64,000 bases of DNA. Source: Mesotaenium endlicherianum (taxonomy: Eukaryota; Streptophyta; Zygnematophyceae; Zygnematales; Mesotaeniaceae). Where the stretch lies: positions 17,191 to 81,190 of the forward strand of contig WELA01008973.1 of the NCBI GenBank assembly GCA_009602735.1, written 5' to 3'. This document shows positions 1-11,500 of the stretch, piece after piece. Numbering within the stretch: position 1 is the first letter of the stretch; each line of letters starts with the position of its first letter. The position numbers and the translations under genes were made by a program. The notes under the pieces are model-generated. The model saw only the letters and a list, made by a program, of their open reading frames with translations, ran no database searches and was not told where the DNA came from.

Positions 1-867
1 CCTCCACAGGAGCCAACGAGAGCAAGGAAACTCATCAAGCCCGGCAAACCCGACACTTTCAATCTCGGGAAAGGTGCCAACCTGAATTTATGGCTCTACC
101 AAGTGGAGACGTACCTCGCGTTTCTTGAAGTACCCGAGGAGGACTACGTTCCCTTTGCCGTTACCTTACTTAGAGGAGCAGCAACATCATGGTGGCGTAA
201 CTATCAAGCGGCTATATATCAAGCTATGGCGCACCCCATGCTCGGCCAAGAGCCCCCACCATCATATGCAAGATGGGCAGATTTTCGTGAGGCCCTCAAG
301 AAGCAATTCATGCCCATCAATGCGGAGAAGATTGCCCGAGGAAAGCTCCACCATCTCAAGCAAACGACGTCCGTTCAAGAGTATACATCCAGATTTCACG
401 CCCTCACTCTTGAGATCCCCAACATGTCTCTCGAGGAGAAGATTGACCGTTACATCTTTGGCCTCAAACCCAAGGTGGCAAAGGAAGTGGAGTTACGCGA
501 CTTGACGGACTTCTCAAAGATCATTGAAGTGGCCCAAAAGGTGGATACCTTGGATTTCAAGCACTCCGTGCCTTCATCTTCACGGGTACCGACGACGCGG
601 GTGTACGCAGCCCCTTCCACATCCGAATCTGGACCCACACCCATGGAAATCGGAGTTATTAAAAGGGACCCCGCGGCTGCCCGGAAGAGTGGAAGACCCT
701 CCAATGACACTTATGATGCAAGAAACCAGCAAGGAGTGAAAGCAAGACTCTCCCCGGCTGAAAAAGAAGCTCTCATGACGGCTGGACTATGCTTCTATTG
801 CAAGGAAAAGGGCCATCGTGCACTTTCATGCCCCAAAAAGTTGTCAAAAAACGGACAGCGCCGGTAG
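1..867 (+). CDS. gag: gag of chromovirus A1 (5' partial)
   Basis: This is the capsid/nucleocapsid polyprotein. The frame is open from the first base of the window and corresponds to residues 139 to 426 of the A2 gag. A retrotransposon gag core lies around a WWRNYQ motif. The C-terminus carries one CCHC zinc knuckle (C-x2-C-x4-H-x4-C, bases 790-831), expected to bind the element's RNA. The end overlaps pol, which is read in the -1 frame. The protein forms cytoplasmic virus-like particles in this family. The call rests on the knuckle, on the position before pol, and on near identity with the A2 copy. Confidence 0.92.
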   Translation, partial: PPQEPTRARKLIKPGKPDTFNLGKGANLNLWLYQVETYLAFLEVPEEDYVPFAVTLLRGAATSWWRNYQAAIYQAMAHPMLGQEPPPSYARWADFREALKKQFMPINAEKIARGKLHHLKQTTSVQEYTSRFHALTLEIPNMSLEEKIDRYIFGLKPKVAKEVELRDLTDFSKIIEVAQKVDTLDFKHSVPSSSRVPTTRVYAAPSTSESGPTPMEIGVIKRDPAAARKSGRPSNDTYDARNQQGVKARLSPAEKEALMTAGLCFYCKEKGHRALSCPKKLSKNGQRR

Positions 868-3800
868 GCCAGGAGCCTACCACCCCAAGACCCACTTCAC
901 GAGAAGGCAACACGCCAAGTGAGGTGGAGACCCCCGTTGAAGACGACGTTCCAGCCCCAATGAGTTTGAGAGGTTACCTTGGAGGAGAGAAGGTCCACAT
1001 CTTGGTGGATAGCGGAGCTCAAGGCAACTTCATTGCTGCAGATTTTGCCACCAAGCACGGTATTACTATGCGAACTCTTGACCACGACGAGGAGATTATG
1101 ATGCCCGATGGATTCTCCTATACTACCCCTTCCAAGAAGACGTACCCCTTGGCACTCTCTATCAAGTCCTTCAAGGATAGAGTAGTGTTCTCCCCCATGC
1201 AATTGGGCAAGTACGACGTCATCCTAGGGACGCCTTGGTTGACCAAGCACAACCCCCAAGTTGATTGGAGGACCGGTACTATCAAGATCAAGAATGACAT
1301 CACTTCAAGAATCTGTATTTTGCGCGCAATCCAGAATATCCAGACCCAAGACATCCAGAAGCCGGCACACGAGATACTATTGTCCGCCCTCCAACTCAAG
1401 AGACTTGTGAGGAAGGGACACGAGCTTCTTTTGGCCTTGATCACGCCAAAAGACATCAAGAAAGACATCGAGAGTCAAGAAGGCAGCCCCGTTCCCAAGG
1501 AGATACAAGAAGTCTTTGAGGACTACAAAGAAGTGTTCTCCCCGGAATTGCCCAAGGGCCTACCCCCCAAAAGATTCGTAGACCACAAGATAGAGTTGGA
1601 GCCCGGAAGCAAGCCCATCTCTCGGCCTACGTTCAAAATGTCATACACGGAGCTAGACGAAGTCAAGAAGCAAATCAAGGAGCTACTGGAGCATGGCTTC
1701 ATTCGACCTAGCAAGTCGCCATTTGGAGCCCCGGTGCTATTTGTCAAGAAGAAAGATGGTACCTTGAGGATGTGTGTGGACTATCGCGCCCTCAACAAGA
1801 TCACCATCAAGAATCGATACCCGCTGCCGCGCATGGATGAGCTCATGGACCGGCTGGTTGGAGCCAAGTACTTCACGAAGATTGACTTACGGAGCGGCTA
1901 CCACCAGATTCGCATCGCAGAACCGGACATAGAGAAGACGGCATTCAGGACAAGATATGGACATTTTGAGTTCATGGTCCTGCCATTTGGACTCACCAAC
2001 GCGCCAGCAACTTTCATGACTATGATGAACACCATATTTCAGCCCATGTTGGACAGATTTGTGGTGGTATTCATCGATGACATCCTTATCTACAGCAAGA
2101 CCCTTGAAGAGCATGCGAGACACTTGAAAGAAGTCCTTGAAGTATTGAAGCAAAACAAGCTGTTTGCGAAGGAGTCAAAATGCGAGTTTGCCAAACAAGA
2201 AGTGGAGTTCCTAGGTCTCCACGTGACTGCTGATGGCATCAAGATAGACCCCAAGAAGACCACGGTGGTGGAGGAATGGCCAACCCCCACGACCAAGAAA
2301 GAACTCCAGTCATTCTTGGGATTTGCCAATTGGTACAGAAAATTCATCCAAGGCTTCTCGCACATAGCAGCCCCCCTGACAGATCTACTCAAGAAGGACA
2401 GGCTATATACATGGACCGAGAAAGAGGAAGAGGCATTTCAAGAGTTAAAGCGAAGATTGACCACATCCCCGGTGCTCACACTCCCAAGTCCAAACCCAGA
2501 TTGGCCCTTCCACGTCATCACCGATGCATCTTCCTATGCAATAGGAGCAATCCTGCTTCAAGACCAAGGCAAGGGACTGCAGCCCATCGCCTACGAGTCA
2601 AGGAAGCTAAATCCAGCCGAGCAAAATTATACAACCACGGAGCGAGAGGCATTGGCGATTGTACATGCCTTGAAGGTTTGGCGCTGCTACGTTGAAGGAC
2701 GCAAAGTACTGGTCACCACGGACCACGAGGCGTTAAAGCACCTCCAAACGCAGCCGTATCTCTCAAGGAGACAAGCAAGATGGAGCGGATACTTGCAACA
2801 ATACAACATCACGATTCAGTACCAGCCCGGCAAGACAAACCCGGCTGACCCCCTCTCAAGACTGCAATTAAATGCAGTGATGGTATCCCTGAAGACAGAT
2901 CTGGAAGCTCGATTTTCAGCCGCCTATGAAAGAGACCCTTACTACAAGAACGGAGAAGCAGCCTTGGACCCATGCAAGAAGCAAGAAGGCAATTATTGGG
3001 TGAGGCAAGATACGGGCCAGAGATGTGTTCCTAATGACTTAGACCTCCGGCTCTTGCTTCTACGAGAAGCACACGACAACCCTCTTGGAGGACACTTTGG
3101 AATCCTAAGGACCACGGGCGTTCTAGCTAGGACTTATTGTTGGCCAGGCATGTCTAAGCAAGTCAAGGAGTACTGCAGGAGCTGTGACACATGCCAAAGA
3201 ATCAAGCCATCATCGCAAAAGGCGGGAGGACTCCTCCAACCACTACCAATCCCCGAAAGACAATGGACGGACATCTCAATGGACCTTATCGTGGACTTGC
3301 CCGTGACACCTCGAGGCCATAATGCAATACTCACGGTGGTGGACAGACTTACCAAGATGGCTCATTTTATTCCCACGACGACTAAGGCTACAGCACCACA
3401 ACTTGCAAGACTCATCTTTGACAACATCTTCCGACTCCATGGACTACCATCAAGAATTGTGTCAGATAGAGATCCAAGATTCACAAGCCATTTCTGGAAA
3501 AATCTCTTCAAGAACTTGGGTACATCGCTGGATATGTCTACTGCCTACCACCCACAATCAGATGGGCAAACCGAGCGTATGAATCGTACCCTAAAGACCT
3601 CTCTAAAGGCCTACGTGTCTACCCTCGAGCAAGACTGGGACATGTACTTGACCCCCCTCGAGTTTGCCTACAACAACACTACGCAGGCCTCTACCCAAGA
3701 GTCCCCATTCTTCCTCAACTATGGCTTCCATCCGACCACGCCACTGAGCTTCACGGCTGGCCATGATGAAGTACCTGCAGCCACAGATTTTATGGAGACA

Positions 3801-4454
3801 TTAGAAGCAGCCCTTACAGCAGCGAAGAAAGCTCTACAACACGCGCAAGATGCTCAAGCAAGAGTGGCGAACAGATCCAGAAGAGAAATTACGTACAGAG
3901 TGGGTGACAACGTGTTACTATCATCCAAGAACATTTCCCTGAACAACAGGCCTGCCGGCAGCAAGTTCTCTCCCAAGTATTTGGGACCCTTCAAGATTAT
4001 CCAGCAAGTCAACCCCGTTGCTTTCAAGCTAGAACTTCCCCAGACTATGCACATCGACCCCGTATTCCACGCTTCCCTCTTCAAGCCATATGTGCAACCC
4101 GACAACAAGTTCCCAGGACGTGTGACAACCCCACCAGCCCCAACAATAGTGGATGATCATTTGGAGTACGAAGTGGAAGACATAGTGGCTATGAGAAATT
4201 TCAGGAGACAGCAGCAATACTTGATCAAGTGGAAAGGATATCCAGATTCGGAGAATAGTTGGGTGGCGGCGCACTACCTTGACAAAGTTCAGAGAAAGTT
4301 GAAGCGCTTCCATGCCGCCAACCCCCATCTTGGACCAGCCCCAAGTCTCTCTACTAGAAGCCCGAAGACTTCAGGGAGGCAGCCTGCCACCATCAAGAAG
4401 CAGCAGAAGACCCCTTGGAGGCAGCCTGCAAGAACAAGAAAGAGGAAAAATTGA
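789..4454 (+). CDS. pol: pol of chromovirus A1: protease, RT, RNase H, integrase, chromodomain
   Basis: This is the polyprotein that copies and integrates the element. Counting residues from the first Met at 789, the order is as follows. The aspartic protease has DSG at 74-76. The reverse transcriptase has its FIDD catalytic loop at 428-431. RNase H (about 575-690) contains [10 protein letters not shown]. The integrase has an N-terminal HHCC zinc finger near 761-800 and the DD35E triad at D832, D893 and E929. A C-terminal chromodomain lies at about 1125-1178 with the pattern [15 protein letters not shown]. The chromodomain marks it as a chromovirus and in this branch guides integration to chromatin marks. 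The frame is open throughout. The true start is probably the frameshift site at 846-852, not the Met. Confidence 0.95.
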   Translation: MLLLQGKGPSCTFMPQKVVKKRTAPVGQEPTTPRPTSREGNTPSEVETPVEDDVPAPMSLRGYLGGEKVHILVDSGAQGNFIAADFATKHGITMRTLDHDEEIMMPDGFSYTTPSKKTYPLALSIKSFKDRVVFSPMQLGKYDVILGTPWLTKHNPQVDWRTGTIKIKNDITSRICILRAIQNIQTQDIQKPAHEILLSALQLKRLVRKGHELLLALITPKDIKKDIESQEGSPVPKEIQEVFEDYKEVFSPELPKGLPPKRFVDHKIELEPGSKPISRPTFKMSYTELDEVKKQIKELLEHGFIRPSKSPFGAPVLFVKKKDGTLRMCVDYRALNKITIKNRYPLPRMDELMDRLVGAKYFTKIDLRSGYHQIRIAEPDIEKTAFRTRYGHFEFMVLPFGLTNAPATFMTMMNTIFQPMLDRFVVVFIDDILIYSKTLEEHARHLKEVLEVLKQNKLFAKESKCEFAKQEVEFLGLHVTADGIKIDPKKTTVVEEWPTPTTKKELQSFLGFANWYRKFIQGFSHIAAPLTDLLKKDRLYTWTEKEEEAFQELKRRLTTSPVLTLPSPNPDWPFHVITDASSYAIGAILLQDQGKGLQPIAYESRKLNPAEQNYTTTEREALAIVHALKVWRCYVEGRKVLVTTDHEALKHLQTQPYLSRRQARWSGYLQQYNITIQYQPGKTNPADPLSRLQLNAVMVSLKTDLEARFSAAYERDPYYKNGEAALDPCKKQEGNYWVRQDTGQRCVPNDLDLRLLLLREAHDNPLGGHFGILRTTGVLARTYCWPGMSKQVKEYCRSCDTCQRIKPSSQKAGGLLQPLPIPERQWTDISMDLIVDLPVTPRGHNAILTVVDRLTKMAHFIPTTTKATAPQLARLIFDNIFRLHGLPSRIVSDRDPRFTSHFWKNLFKNLGTSLDMSTAYHPQSDGQTERMNRTLKTSLKAYVSTLEQDWDMYLTPLEFAYNNTTQASTQESPFFLNYGFHPTTPLSFTAGHDEVPAATDFMETLEAALTAAKKALQHAQDAQARVANRSRREITYRVGDNVLLSSKNISLNNRPAGSKFSPKYLGPFKIIQQVNPVAFKLELPQTMHIDPVFHASLFKPYVQPDNKFPGRVTTPPAPTIVDDHLEYEVEDIVAMRNFRRQQQYLIKWKGYPDSENSWVAAHYLDKVQRKLKRFHAANPHLGPAPSLSTRSPKTSGRQPATIKKQQKTPWRQPARTRKRKN
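846..852 (+). other. A-AAA-AAC slippery heptamer, gag-pol overlap of A1
   Basis: In the gag frame the codons read TCA-AAA-AAC, a canonical -1 ribosomal frameshift heptamer. It lies 12 bases before the gag stop codon and inside the stretch where pol is open in the -1 frame. Programmed -1 frameshifting is a known way for Ty3/gypsy elements to make Gag-Pol. The same heptamer is kept in A2 at 41527-41533. Use of the site is inferred. Confidence 0.7.
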
Positions 4455-5079
4455 CATTAGACACTCTTCTCTTCTCGCAGTTTCTGGACAGAAAACTAAA
4501 ACTGCTACTGGTAATAGGTCTCTGCATAATAAATTCTGAAAATTTACCTGGCTGTAGTCCATGAGTAGCCGGTCATTTAGAGTCCAAGTTTGCTCAATTT
4601 GGAGCACTGGTGAGAGAGATATGATGCTCTAAGTAGAAGGGGGTCAGGCTGCTGGCATTGTTAGGACAGAATATGCCTTCTGACATTGTGCCTTCCCCTG
4701 AACTTGGAATGCTCTGAAACTCAAGACTCTGGTAGAACATCTTACAGCGCCCAGTTTGAGACTTAGTTTGCAGAATTTGGAGAAGTATAGAAGGACTTAT
4801 GATTTTCAGAAGTTTCTGCACAGATTTGGAGGAGTGCCTACTCTCTCAGCTCTCAACGACACTCCAGAAATGAGAATGCTCTCAAATTTGGTGACCCGGT
4901 AGAGTTCTCCGACGCGGTCCGTCTGGCACTCGAATTTTCAGATTTGGAGCAGTTCTGTGGCCGCTATGAATTTTTGAATTCGTGGCAGATTCTGGGCCAA
5001 CTTGTACAATTTTCTTTATCATTAAGGAGTAGGCTAGCCAATAAGGTCACACCACCTACGACCTTGCCTAGTCTACCTT

Positions 5080-5195
5080 ACATGTGTAGCACCTGACTTG
5101 GCGCCTTTGACTAGTCCTCTTCACATGTGTGGCATCTGACTTGAAACTGTTGACTAGTTTGCTCCACATGTGTAAGACCTGACTTGACGCGCCGA
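5080..5195 (+). repeat. Three 43-bp tandem repeats in the A1 untranslated region
   Basis: The core ACATGTGT followed by CTGACTTG starts at 5080, 5123 and 5166, an exact 43-bp period. The copies are diverged and the third is shorter. They lie just upstream of the 3' LTR, and the same array is in A2 at 45760. The remainder of 4455-5223 has no gene I can support. Confidence 0.8.
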
Positions 5196-5223
5196 GACGT
5201 CGCTTTTTCTATCGGGGGCGTGA

Positions 5224-5726
5224 TGTAGTGATTTGAGTTATTATATATTAGTTTGCATATATTTTAATGTTTTCAAATATATTTGGAGTAGTATTGTGTG
5301 GAGTCAAGTGTGAATAGGTACTCTAGTAACTTGGTTCATGTCCTTTGAACCTTCCAAGGCATTTTCGAAGTTAGAGGAAAGACCTAGAAGAACTCCATGT
5401 GGCAAAAGTCAGATGTGCCATTTTTAGGTCAAAAGGACATGTGTACATTATTCTAGAAAGAGGTGGCAAGTTTTGGGATGTGTTGGGTGCCAACACATCA
5501 ACATACACCTTCCTAGAAATTACTTATGTAGCAAGTATATAAACAAGAGCTAGAACATAGAAAGACATGGGAGAATCACTCTTGTACTTGCCAAAATCCA
5601 GAAATATATTAACTTTCAAGAAGCCATCTTTCTTTCAAGAAGCTACCACTTGTGTTCAAAGATCCTTGTCTTGAATAGATAAAGTATTCTGTTTTACTAA
5701 GTACTTTATCTATATGTTTCACTACA
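5224..5726 (+). repeat. 3' LTR of A1 (503 bp)
   Basis: It starts TGTAGTGATT and ends TTTCACTACA, with the family's TG...CA ends. The length equals both A2 LTRs. A U3 TATA box (TATATAAA) is at 5536-5543. Just upstream is a G-rich tract, the likely polypurine tract. It differs from the A2 3' LTR at about nine sites and from the A2 5' LTR at about twelve. Confidence 0.92.
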
Positions 5727-5787
5727 ACACATGTGGAACTTGGTTTTGTACGGCAACCCCGACTCAATAAATCATGACAATTGTCTT

Positions 5788-6007
5788 CAAGCCTTGCTTA
5801 TGTATGAGTTTCCTGATTGCATTATTGATGCTAGTTTACTTGCATTTGACTTGCGAGTATTGTCCATTGCTAGTGTGTTTGTCTTTTGCTGTTTAATCAG
5901 TTAACAGAAAATACCATAAAGATTACTCGCTGATATAAGGATCTTTATTAATTGTTTACCTACTGTTTACCTATCTTAATTACCTACTGCTAAGTCGATT
6001 CATTTCA
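5788..6007 (+). repeat. 5' LTR remnant of B1
   Basis: It matches the last 220 or so bases of the B1 3' LTR (15543-15763), ending GATTCATTTCA directly before the primer-binding site. The upstream two thirds are absent. Confidence 0.85.
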
Positions 6008-6008
6008 G

Positions 6009-6022
6009 TGGTATCGGAGCAG
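6009..6022 (+). other. Primer-binding site of B1
   Basis: TGGTATCGGAGCAG lies one base after the LTR. It matches the 3' end of plant initiator tRNA-Met (TGGTATCAGAGC type) with one difference in the core. B2 has the exact TGGTATCAGAGCAG. Confidence 0.82.
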
Positions 6023-6044
6023 TCATCACATAGTCGCGTATGGT

Positions 6045-7490
6045 AAGGACTAGGTCTCAAAGTAGCAACTCTTGAATGGAGGGTGAGGACAATGATAACA
6101 TTGTAGAAGGACAGGACAAAAGTCCCGTACCTACTTAGAAAGGTTGCACAATGCAGGAGCTAGAGAAGCTCCTAAGCAGGCAGCAGCTCTTGCTGGAGTT
6201 GCAGCCCAGTTGGCTAAGGATGAGCGTTTAGCCAAAGAGGTAGAGGAGGCAGTAAACAGGAGGGCCCTAGATGAAAGGACGGTGGAAGAGCAGATGGCAG
6301 AGAGGGCCAACCTCCGAAACTAACCTCTTGCTGTGCCTACTGTCATACCTCTTTCTCAAATTCGCAGACAATTGAGCGCAACGGGCATAGCTGGAGCGGC
6401 AGCAATCGGGAATGCCCAAGCTCCTACGAATCGGAGCGACAGCAATTGGGAATGCCAAAGCTGCTAATTATCGAGCTAATATTGCTGCTGCTGCGTTTGC
6501 TAGGCTACCAGTCCAGAATGTAGACCTGGGAGCCTTATTTGTGCAAATGCAATCGCAAATGGCGAGCATGTTTCAGTCCTAACAGGTGGACAAAAGGATC
6601 ATGATGGCATTGCTGTGTGACAAAGACCAACTCAATTCTCAAACTACTGGTGGTGCTGGCAGAGGACCTAGTAAGCCTAAGCCAAAACCTCCCCAGAAAT
6701 ATGATCTTGAGGGAAACAAAAAGTATTACCTGACCAAGTTTCTCGCTGATGTTGAGCAGTGGCTAAAGAACTACCCAGAACTGCAGGATTACGAGAATGT
6801 CAGGCACACTGGTGCTCTACAGAAAGGCAGTGCAGCAGACTAGTGGCTATATTGGAAAGGAGAGCGTAATGCTCAACAACTCGGAGATCCCACTTCGGTA
6901 GAGTTTGTTGAGAAGCTGCATGAAAAGTTTGATGTTATCAATCAACAGGAGAAAGCTATCTATGCAATGATCTCCTTGACCCTGAAGCAGATCACTTTGC
7001 TTGCTCAAAAGTTCCAGGAGAACATGATGAAGCAGCCAGAATTGCCAGAAAGGTATAGGATAGCATACTTCAGGTATGGCTTGAAATACTTAGTCTCAGG
7101 TCATTTTGCTGAAAAAAAATATGAGAAACTGGCTGACTTGATCCAAAATGCTGATGCCTGGGATCAGCAACAGTTCAATCACAAGCGCCAGAGTGATGCT
7201 TTGGTGTCTAAGATTGTTAAAAAGCCACACAGTTTCTACAATGCAATTGAAAGAGATCAGGCTGAGGACGGTCAGGGTGATGAGTATGAGTATGAGTATA
7301 ATGCTATAAAGTCTAGAGGGAGAGGTGGATACTCTCGAGGTGGCTATGGAAGAGGTGGTGGTAGGACTAAGCCGAGACCAGCCTCAGCAAAATCTACTTG
7401 CTACCATTGCCAGCAGCTGGGCCACTACAGAGAGCAGTGTTCGGTCAAGCACCTTCCAAAGGTCGAGAGAAAGGACCAGCCTTGAAAAGA
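6045..7490 (+). pseudogene. gag: gag remains of B1
   Basis: This is an old gag. Broken frames resemble the better kept B2 gag (18160-19074). It has an Ala/Glu-rich N-terminal coil, a gag core with a YLTKFLADVEQWL pattern, a Gly/Arg-rich stretch, and one CCHC zinc knuckle (C-x2-C-x4-H-x4-C) at 7399-7440. A fossil with several breaks. Confidence 0.8.
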
Positions 7491-7684
7491 CAGCAACGGT
7501 CAGTAATCCAGAGTACTGACTATGCGGATGCTAGAGATAGTGAGTCGTCACTAGCTGCCCTCGTAGCAAGTATTACGGATCCTGTTGAATTGGATTTACT
7601 ATGCATGCCTGACAAACGGATAAAGGAGACCATCAGCAATATAGATCCCAAGAGAGTGCACACTTTGGATGATCTTGTTCCACC

Positions 7685-8525
7685 CCTAATTTGAGAATTT
7701 ATATACGGCGTACACGTGTCAACGTACAGCACGTACGTGCGGTACGTGTAGTTGGAAATTATACGTCTCAATACGGGCGAATACGCCTCTGTCGGTCAAT
7801 TAAACCGGAAAGCATTATAACTGCGAGCGAAAACGTGTGAGTCGGACATCGAAGACGGGGAAGAAAATAGTTGTCGTTTCTTGAACATGATAGATCTAGT
7901 CACCTACTTGCGCGTAGCTAATGTAACGGCTTTATGTCGTGGCAAACTGCTAAGCAAAAAACCGTGTTATGACAACACGCGACTCCCCTTCCTGTCGACT
8001 GTTTGACTTTTTCGAAGATTCATTTCTACTTTCCCGCTCTCCCGCTCTCTCTCAGTTCACGCTCTATTACCGCACTCTTTCGTACGTGTAGATTTGCAAA
8101 AAAGTAACCAATCACTGCAGAACGCGTGCCATCTTATATATCCTCGTCAAATCAATGTGCTTTATTAATGAGTAGCCACAGGTTAGGGTGAATCCATATC
8201 GAGCGTTTTTTGTTTGCTCCTTGCATCCGATGGGCGTGTTTTCAGATTCTTCCCGGATTCTGGCCAGATTTTTACCAGATTCTGACGCACGTGTCCGACC
8301 TTTCCGTCAAAATGAAATAGTACGTGGAGTACGAATACGTGTGGCGGGGCCGACGTGGTGACCGGGCAAGTACTAAATAGCTGAAACAGATAAAATGTTT
8401 GCTAAACAAAAATAACGATAATATCGGTGACGCACTATGCGCGAATATTGACGTACTGGAATACAACGTATTGCCATACGTACTGTACGCCCAATATGGC
8501 CTGTACGGACAATTTTCAAACTAGG
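7685..8525. mobile_element. hAT-like non-autonomous element F1 (841 bp)
   Basis: The ends are inverted repeats: CCTAATTTGAGAATTT on the left and, on the other strand, CCTAGTTTGAAAATTG on the right. The 8-bp target-site duplication GTTCCACC flanks it (7677-7684 and 8526-8533). An 8-bp duplication is the hAT hallmark. The interior is rich in TACG/CGTA words and has no believable gene. It sits between gag and protease of B1. Related copies are at 29810-30055 and 34363-34720. Confidence 0.85.
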
Positions 8526-8533
8526 GTTCCACC

Positions 8534-11500
8534 TGATGTCCAACATTTCTTTGCTAAGTAAAGAGAACAATGAGAAAGTCAGGAAAAGACAGTCTCCCTA
8601 TCCTACTGCATAGTATGATTGCAGGTAGGAAAGAGAGGGCATTTGTTGACGGAGGGGCGTCACATACTTTTATCCATAAGGACTTAGTTAAGCGGCTAAG
8701 GCTGCCTACTGTCACCCAAGGAAATAGAAAAATGTTCCTTGGAGATGCCTCAAGTATCCCGGATGAGTTACAACCAAGCCTATTGAGGTCCAGCTAGGTT
8801 CTGGCATTGCAGTTCTAACTAAAACGCTTACATTTGAGGTACTCAATCCTGGCTTTTATGATCTCGTGCTAGGCAGGTCCTGGCTTCAAAGACATCAAGC
8901 TGAAGTGTGTTGAAGCAGAGGTACAGTTAACGTGAGAGGAGCCAGTGATGAACAGACTAACTTGGCACCCACAAGTGCTCTTCCTCTTGTCCTGTATGGA
9001 TGGCGAATGATGGAAAACAAGAGTGAAATGAATCAGTGTATTGGAAAGACATAATATTCATTTAGATATAATAGTTAAATAAGGTCAGTCTGCTGAACTT
9101 TAGTTAACATTTAATCTGCTAGAAGTCTGTTGGATACTTGATACTTAGTTAAATGGCTCAGCCGAGAGTAGCAGGATGAAGTCCATTAGGTCAGCCTGTT
9201 GACTTGTGTCAGCAAGACATTCTTTGACAGTCAGCTAGCTGCCGTACTCGGCAACAGCGCACTGTCTAGCTATGCAGCTAAGTGTTGTGTGCTAGATGAG
9301 TGGCCAGATGACAACCTTAAAGTGGATGGCGATTGGGGACGATGGAAAATGGCTGTGGGTTTGGTTAGCCGAGGTCCTACCAACGTGGTTAACTCCCGGG
9401 AAGGCGGTGCCATCGCACTTGCCGCTGAACAGTAAACTCATTCCATGTACATATGCTAGGTATTGCCCTCGAGTTTGGCATTCGAAAATGAGGGCAGCTT
9501 TCTTGTACTGCTTACTGAGACATATCTGAATCCAAGGCGAGAAGCCATTGATACGCACTGTCTTCTAGCCTTGCTTATGTATGAGTTTACTGATTGCATT
9601 ATTGATGCTAGTCTACTTGCATTTGACTTGCGGGAATTGCTCACTGCTAATGTGTTAAAATGCCATAAAGATTACTTGCTGATATAAAGATCTTTATTAA
9701 TTGTTATCGCCTATTGATAAATTGATTCATTTCAAAGAGGCTTCCAAGAGGATGCGAATTGCTGAATGCAATGGAGTTCATCGAAAGCTGGAACCAGAAG
9801 GAAGACATAATGTTATGTCTGCTGCTAAAAGAGGTACCTCCTCAACTTGAAGAGGTGGTAGAGAAAAAGGTGAGCCCTCCGGAACACCCTACTGCTGCAA
9901 AAATTGTTGCTCAGTACACTGATATTTATAATAAGCCTCCAGGATTGCCTCCTAAGAGGGGAGTAGGTCATAGGATTGATTTATTACCTAGGAGTCAGCC
10001 ACCTTGGCAACGCACCTATGGCTTGTCTTATGCGGAGAGCAAAGAGTGATTGCAAAGCTGGAGGAAAATGGTTATATTTTCTCCAGCAAGTCACCTTATG
10101 GCGCACCCGTCCTATTTGTTGAGAAGAAAGATGGTAGCATGCGAATGTGTGTGGATTACAGAGCTCTTAACAGAATTACGATAGAGAACAAGTATGCTTT
10201 ACCCAGATACAAGGACTTGCTTGATACCCTATCTGGTGTTTAAGTGTTCAATAGGATAGATTTTTAAGAGTGGTTATCAGCAAATCAGAATTGCTAAGGG
10301 AGATGACACAAGAATGCCTTCCGCACACGTTATGGACACTATGAGATTAATGTGATGCCATTGGACTAACTAGTGCTCTTGCAACCTTCATGGGTGCTAT
10401 ACATGACATTTTCAAGCCTTACTTGGATAAGTTTGTGCAAGTCTCCTTGGATGATATTCTTATCTTCTCTAAACATGAAGCTGAGCATGCTGAGCACTTA
10501 AAGACATTCATGCACATTCTGAGAAGGAATCAGTTACAGGCTAAAATGAGCAAGTGTGATTTCATTAAGAAAAGTATTGAATTCACGGGCCACGTTGTCA
10601 GTAAGGAAGGCATCACTATGGATCATAAGAAAATCCAGACCATAAGGAACTGGCCAGTACCATAGTCTGTCTCGGAAGTTTCATCCTTCCTCGGGTTGGC
10701 TAATTACAATTGGAGATTTATTGAGAATTATTCTACGAAGGTCAGTAAACTGATTGACCTTATTAAGAAGCACATTGGGTATGTGTGGGAGGAAGAGCAG
10801 CAAGCTGCCTTCCAGACCCTTAAAGATGCTCTCATTTTTGCCCCAATCTTAGCTGTGTATGACTCCAGCAAACCTGTGCAGGTGGTTAATGATGCTTCTG
10901 ACTTTGCCATGGGTGCTATTTTGTTGCAGCCTGCTGACAAAGCCACAAAGGATGGTAAGGTAAAGCAGGATTGGCACCCTGTGCTGTATGAGTCTATGAA
11001 AATCCAACTAAAATTGACTATTCTGTGCATGATAAAGAGCTGCTTGCCATCATTCATGTGCTCAAACAATGGAGAGCATACTTACATGGTGAAGCTTCAA
11101 AGATGATTACAGATCATCTGGCTCTGACTCACTTTCAGAAGAAGTCCAAGCTATCGAGGAGGGAGAATTGCTAGAGCCAGATGTTGGAGCAGTTCCAAGT
11201 CCAGATTGACTACAAACCAGGGAAGTTGAATCCTGCTGATGCACTCTCTAGACGACCTGACTTGCAAGAAAGGAACTTTAGTCAGCATGCTGTAGATAAA
11301 GTTATTTGTGCACTCACTTCACTAAAGGTTAAAAAGTCCTTCCATGAACAACTTAGGAAAGCTTCCCGTTCTGACCCAATATTTTAGCCCAGCCCCACTG
11401 ATGGTGTGCGTCCTGCTACTGCATTCGGGTATAGACTAAAGGAAGGGGTCTGGGTAACTGAAACCTCTTCAGGCAAGCTGAAGCTGGTCGTTCCTAATAA

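Larger units (their letters stand above)
1..5726 (+). mobile_element. Ty3/gypsy chromovirus A1, cut by the window's left edge
   Basis: This is an LTR retrotransposon of the chromovirus branch. Visible parts in order are gag (from about its residue 139), an overlapping pol in the -1 frame, a 770-bp untranslated region with a 43-bp triple repeat, and a 503-bp 3' LTR. The 5' LTR and primer site lie outside the window. The visible part looks whole. Over the shared length it is nearly identical to A2 at 39728-46406, so both are recent. The target-site duplication cannot be checked because the left end is missing. Confidence 0.93.

Noticed and set aside
897-1468. Antisense open frames over family A pol
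   Set aside because: They are shadows of the strongly supported plus-strand pol frame and recur identically in A2.
4165-4330. Separate chromodomain gene
   Set aside because: It is the C-terminal domain of the chromovirus A1 pol frame.
5080-5195. CRISPR-like array
   Set aside because: Only three diverged 43-bp units, no unique spacers, inside an LTR element of a eukaryote.
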